From: Erwinia sp. S63
GTDB taxonomy: Bacteria > Pseudomonadota > Gammaproteobacteria > Enterobacterales > Enterobacteriaceae
Length of the DNA stretch: 64,000 nt
Assembly: GCF_016625195.1 (NCBI RefSeq)
Contig: NZ_JACVUP010000018.1
Location: forward strand, 1-64,000
Reading direction: 5' to 3'
Shown: positions 61,768-64,000 of the stretch, one piece after another
How positions within the stretch are numbered: position 1 is the stretch's first letter
How the letters are laid out: every line of letters begins with the position of its first letter
Translations under genes and position numbers: made by a program
Notes under the pieces: generated by a model
What the model saw: only the letters and a program-made list of their open reading frames with translations
What the model was told of the DNA's origin: nothing
Databases searched by the model: none

Positions 61768-62773
61768 GTTTCTGCCACGCCTGCCAGACCGTTTCCGGTG
61801 CGATATCACTACATTCCCCGGAATCGGTCTGCATAATCTGGTACTCACCCGACCACGGATGCCATTGACTGGCATTAGTATCGCCAAAGAACACCACCTG
61901 CTTTTTATGCAGCCCGGCGGCAAGATGCATCTGCCCCCCATCGCTACACAAAATTTGCTCGCAGCAATCAAAGCCTGCGATGACTTCCCGCACCGATGCG
62001 GTGGGATAGCGCGCCACGCGTGGTGAATTGACCAACGCCATCAACTCATCAGCACGGGCCGCATCGCCTTTGTCGTGAGGATCCAACGTGCCCTGCGGCG
62101 ACCAAAACACCAGTACGCGCGCCTGCTCATCTTCCAGTAGTTTATTGATAAATGCCGCATAACTGGCTATCGGCCAGCGACGCTTAGGGCTGCGACTGCT
62201 GATGTGTACCCCATATACCCTGCCTGCTGAGGCAAAGCTTTGTGCAACACGCGCTTTGGCCGCTTCACGTTCTGCATCGGCGAGATAAAGATTCACGGAG
62301 GGCACTTCAGGCAGGCTGTCAGTCAACGCAGAGAGATAAGAAAAGGTATGTTCGACCTGATGGCTGCCCTGAAAATCGCTTTTACGGAACGGATGATCCA
62401 GCTGAACGTCGGGCAAAGCAGCGCCAATAATATTGTGCGCGCCGGCCATTTTCGCCAGCCGCAAGCTGTATTTGCACGGCACCGGATTAGCCAAAATCGT
62501 GGCATCAAAGCGCGTTTTACGCAGTGCCAGCATGATTTTTACGCGCTGCCAGTAAACACCGAGTGTGGTTTCGTTCTTACCGCGATGTTTGGCTTTTTTG
62601 TAGACATACAGACGGTCAACGTGAGGATTATGGCTCACCACATCCTGAGCAATCTTATTAACCAGTAGGGTGATTTTTGCGTTAGGGAAAGTGCGTTTCA
62701 AACCTTCCAGCAGTGGAGTGGTACACACCATATCGCCAATGTTATCGCGTCGGATAACAAGGATGTTTTTCAT
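61754..62773 (-). CDS. GT9-family glycosyltransferase between tdh and waaH
   Basis: Family 9 transferase, 339 aa from the start at 62773 (an in-frame start 11 codons upstream is less likely). The start ILVIRRDNIGDMVCTTPLL holds the family Gly-Asp; GVHISSRSPKRRWP (about 195) and SDGGQMHLAAGLHKK (about 280) form the donor side. It differs from E. coli WaaQ, WaaC and WaaF. A third heptose or a related sugar is the likely donor, by family only. It stands alone, convergent with the GT4 gene and divergent from waaH. Confidence 0.85.
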   Translation of the reverse strand: MKNILVIRRDNIGDMVCTTPLLEGLKRTFPNAKITLLVNKIAQDVVSHNPHVDRLYVYKKAKHRGKNETTLGVYWQRVKIMLALRKTRFDATILANPVPCKYSLRLAKMAGAHNIIGAALPDVQLDHPFRKSDFQGSHQVEHTFSYLSALTDSLPEVPSVNLYLADAEREAAKARVAQSFASAGRVYGVHISSRSPKRRWPIASYAAFINKLLEDEQARVLVFWSPQGTLDPHDKGDAARADELMALVNSPRVARYPTASVREVIAGFDCCEQILCSDGGQMHLAAGLHKKQVVFFGDTNASQWHPWSGEYQIMQTDSGECSDIAPETVWQAWQKLNVR

Positions 62774-62950
62774 ACTGATGCCCAGGGTAAAAAGGATTGA
62801 TGCCAAACATTCCGGCCAGAACCGTTCCTAAAAGCGCAAAAATGCTAGCGAGCTAACTACTTTTGACCATTAATGTCCAAAAAGTTCTGAATTTCTTAGC
62901 AATAATTAACGTTAGAAAATCGTAAATAATTCATAAAATCATAAATAACA

Positions 62951-63940
62951 ATGTCGCTTGATAATCCCGCACTTTCCATCATTACACCCATGTTCAACGC
63001 TGGCGCGATGTTCGAGACGTTTATGCAGTCTCTACTGGCGCAATCGCTGACAGATCTCGAGATCATCATTGTCGATGATGGTTCCACCGATGGTTCAGGC
63101 GAACGGGCTGAGGCTTATGCGCATCAATATTCTCAGGTGCGGGTTATTCACCAGGCTAATGGTGGCGTCTCACGGGCACGCAATGCCGGATTAGCCGTAG
63201 CAAAAGGCAAGTACGTCACATTCCCGGATGCAGACGACACCATGAGCCCAACCATGTATCAAACACTGGTTGAGATGGCCGAGCGAGACGATCTCGATGC
63301 CGCGCAGTGCAACGCGGAATGGTTTTTCAAAGCCAGCCAGACGACCAAACCGTTGATTCCCCTGGATCGCTTAACCAGCACCGATGTATTAAGCGGCCCA
63401 GAATGGCTGAACACCGCACTGCAGACGCATCGATACATGCATGTGGTATGGCTGGGCATTTATCGTCGCGAATTGATTGAGCAAAACAATCTTACTTTCG
63501 AACCGGGGCTGCATCATCAGGATATTCCCTGGACTACTGAGTTCATGTTCAACGCCAAACGCGTACGCTACACCGATCAAATGCTCTACCGCTATTATCT
63601 GCACGATGCCTCCATCAGTAACCGCAAACGCACCGGTCAACGGAATGTGGAGTATCAACGCCATTACCTGAAAATCGCGCAGATGCTGGAAGAGATCAAT
63701 GCACGTTACCGCGATAAAGTTAAAATCTATCCCGCATTCCATTATCAAATTACGCGTGAAGCCCTCAGCGTCTGCCATTCCATTCGCCGTGAGCCGGAAG
63801 AGAGCGCAAGGCAGGCGATGATTGCGGATCTGTTTGCAACGCAAACCCATAAACGGATGCTGCGGAATGCACGCGGCGCGCGGCAGTGGTATCAACTGCT
63901 GTTATGGCTGAGTCGGATTTATCGCTGGCGTAAGAAATAA
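62951..63940 (+). CDS. waaH: GT2-family LPS glycosyltransferase WaaH (YibD)
   Basis: In E. coli WaaH (YibD) adds glucuronic acid to heptose III of the core during phosphate starvation. The 329-aa protein matches it along the length: ITPMFNAGAMFE at the start, IIIVDDGSTDGS (about 37-48), PDADDTMSPTMY (about 97), the long block GLHHQDIPWTTEFMFNAKR near 190, and YYLHDASIS. It is shorter than E. coli YibD (344 aa) at the C terminus. The AT-rich leader 62774-62950 has no clear Pho box. The donor sugar may differ in this organism. Confidence 0.85.
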   Translation: MSLDNPALSIITPMFNAGAMFETFMQSLLAQSLTDLEIIIVDDGSTDGSGERAEAYAHQYSQVRVIHQANGGVSRARNAGLAVAKGKYVTFPDADDTMSPTMYQTLVEMAERDDLDAAQCNAEWFFKASQTTKPLIPLDRLTSTDVLSGPEWLNTALQTHRYMHVVWLGIYRRELIEQNNLTFEPGLHHQDIPWTTEFMFNAKRVRYTDQMLYRYYLHDASISNRKRTGQRNVEYQRHYLKIAQMLEEINARYRDKVKIYPAFHYQITREALSVCHSIRREPEESARQAMIADLFATQTHKRMLRNARGARQWYQLLLWLSRIYRWRKK

Positions 63941-64000
63941 GCGTCGCGGCTGGCTTTCGCCCTATAGGGGTTTGCCCTACAATCAGCTCACTGAAATTTG

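Noticed and set aside
62774..62950. Possible Pho box before waaH
   Set aside because: E. coli yibD is PhoB-controlled, but no pair of CTGTCAT-like repeats with 11-bp spacing is present here.
1..64000. Prophage, insertion sequence, CRISPR array, tRNA or toxin-antitoxin loci
   Set aside because: No integrase, transposase, regular direct repeats, tRNA cloverleaf or small two-gene toxin unit was seen in the window.

Overview
The window is chromosomal DNA of a gamma-proteobacterium of the order Enterobacterales. Almost every protein aligns closely with its Escherichia coli K-12 counterpart, but gene order and details point away from the E. coli/Salmonella group. argG sits inside the arg cluster, emrD lies between glpX and fpr, cpxRA is joined directly to trmL-cysE, and menA and gpmI are missing from their usual places. 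This fits the Erwiniaceae (Pantoea, Erwinia and relatives) best; that assignment is an inference from synteny and memory of the families, not a database match.

Layout. 1-283: leader and P1/P2 promoters of an rRNA operon running off the left edge. 0.3-5.5 kb: murI, btuB with its cobalamin riboswitch, trmA, yijD, fabR. 5.7-8.2 kb: sthA and oxyR, convergent, with an OxyR operator and a probable OxyS-like small RNA next to oxyR. 8.2-14.0 kb: arginine synthesis, argHGBC and divergent argE, with ARG boxes between. 14.3-16.9 kb: ppc. 17.2-22.5 kb: methionine regulon metF, metBL and the repressor gene metJ, with two arrays of Met boxes. 22.5-30.6 kb: rpmE, priA, cytR, ftsN, the heat-shock operon hslVU, rraA, zapB. 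31.0-38.3 kb: glycerol uptake and use (glpFKX), emrD, fpr, yiiQ, tpiA. 38.5-46.8 kb: cdh, sbp, pfkA, fieF, the Cpx envelope-stress genes cpxP (with the small RNA CpxQ in its 3' end) and cpxRA, then trmL and cysE. 46.9-51.6 kb: gpsA, secB, grxC, yibN, envC, yibQ. 51.7-63.9 kb: lipopolysaccharide core genes (three unassigned GT9 transferases, a WaaL-type O-antigen ligase, waaC, waaF, hldD, a GT4 transferase, waaH) with the threonine-degradation pair kbl-tdh in the middle.

The window is mostly conserved housekeeping DNA with very well preserved regulatory sites (OxyR, ArgR, MetJ, GlpR, Cra, CpxR, sigma-32, B12 riboswitch). The accessory part is the LPS core region: it is inverted relative to E. 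coli, carries an AT-rich insert (about 51.6-55.1 kb), and encodes enzymes whose sugar specificity cannot be read from sequence. Two ERIC-type repeats and one long unassigned palindrome lie between genes. I saw no prophage, insertion sequence, CRISPR array, tRNA gene or toxin-antitoxin pair, and nothing that I can honestly call a wholly new system; the best leads are the OxyS-like RNA and the LPS core transferases.
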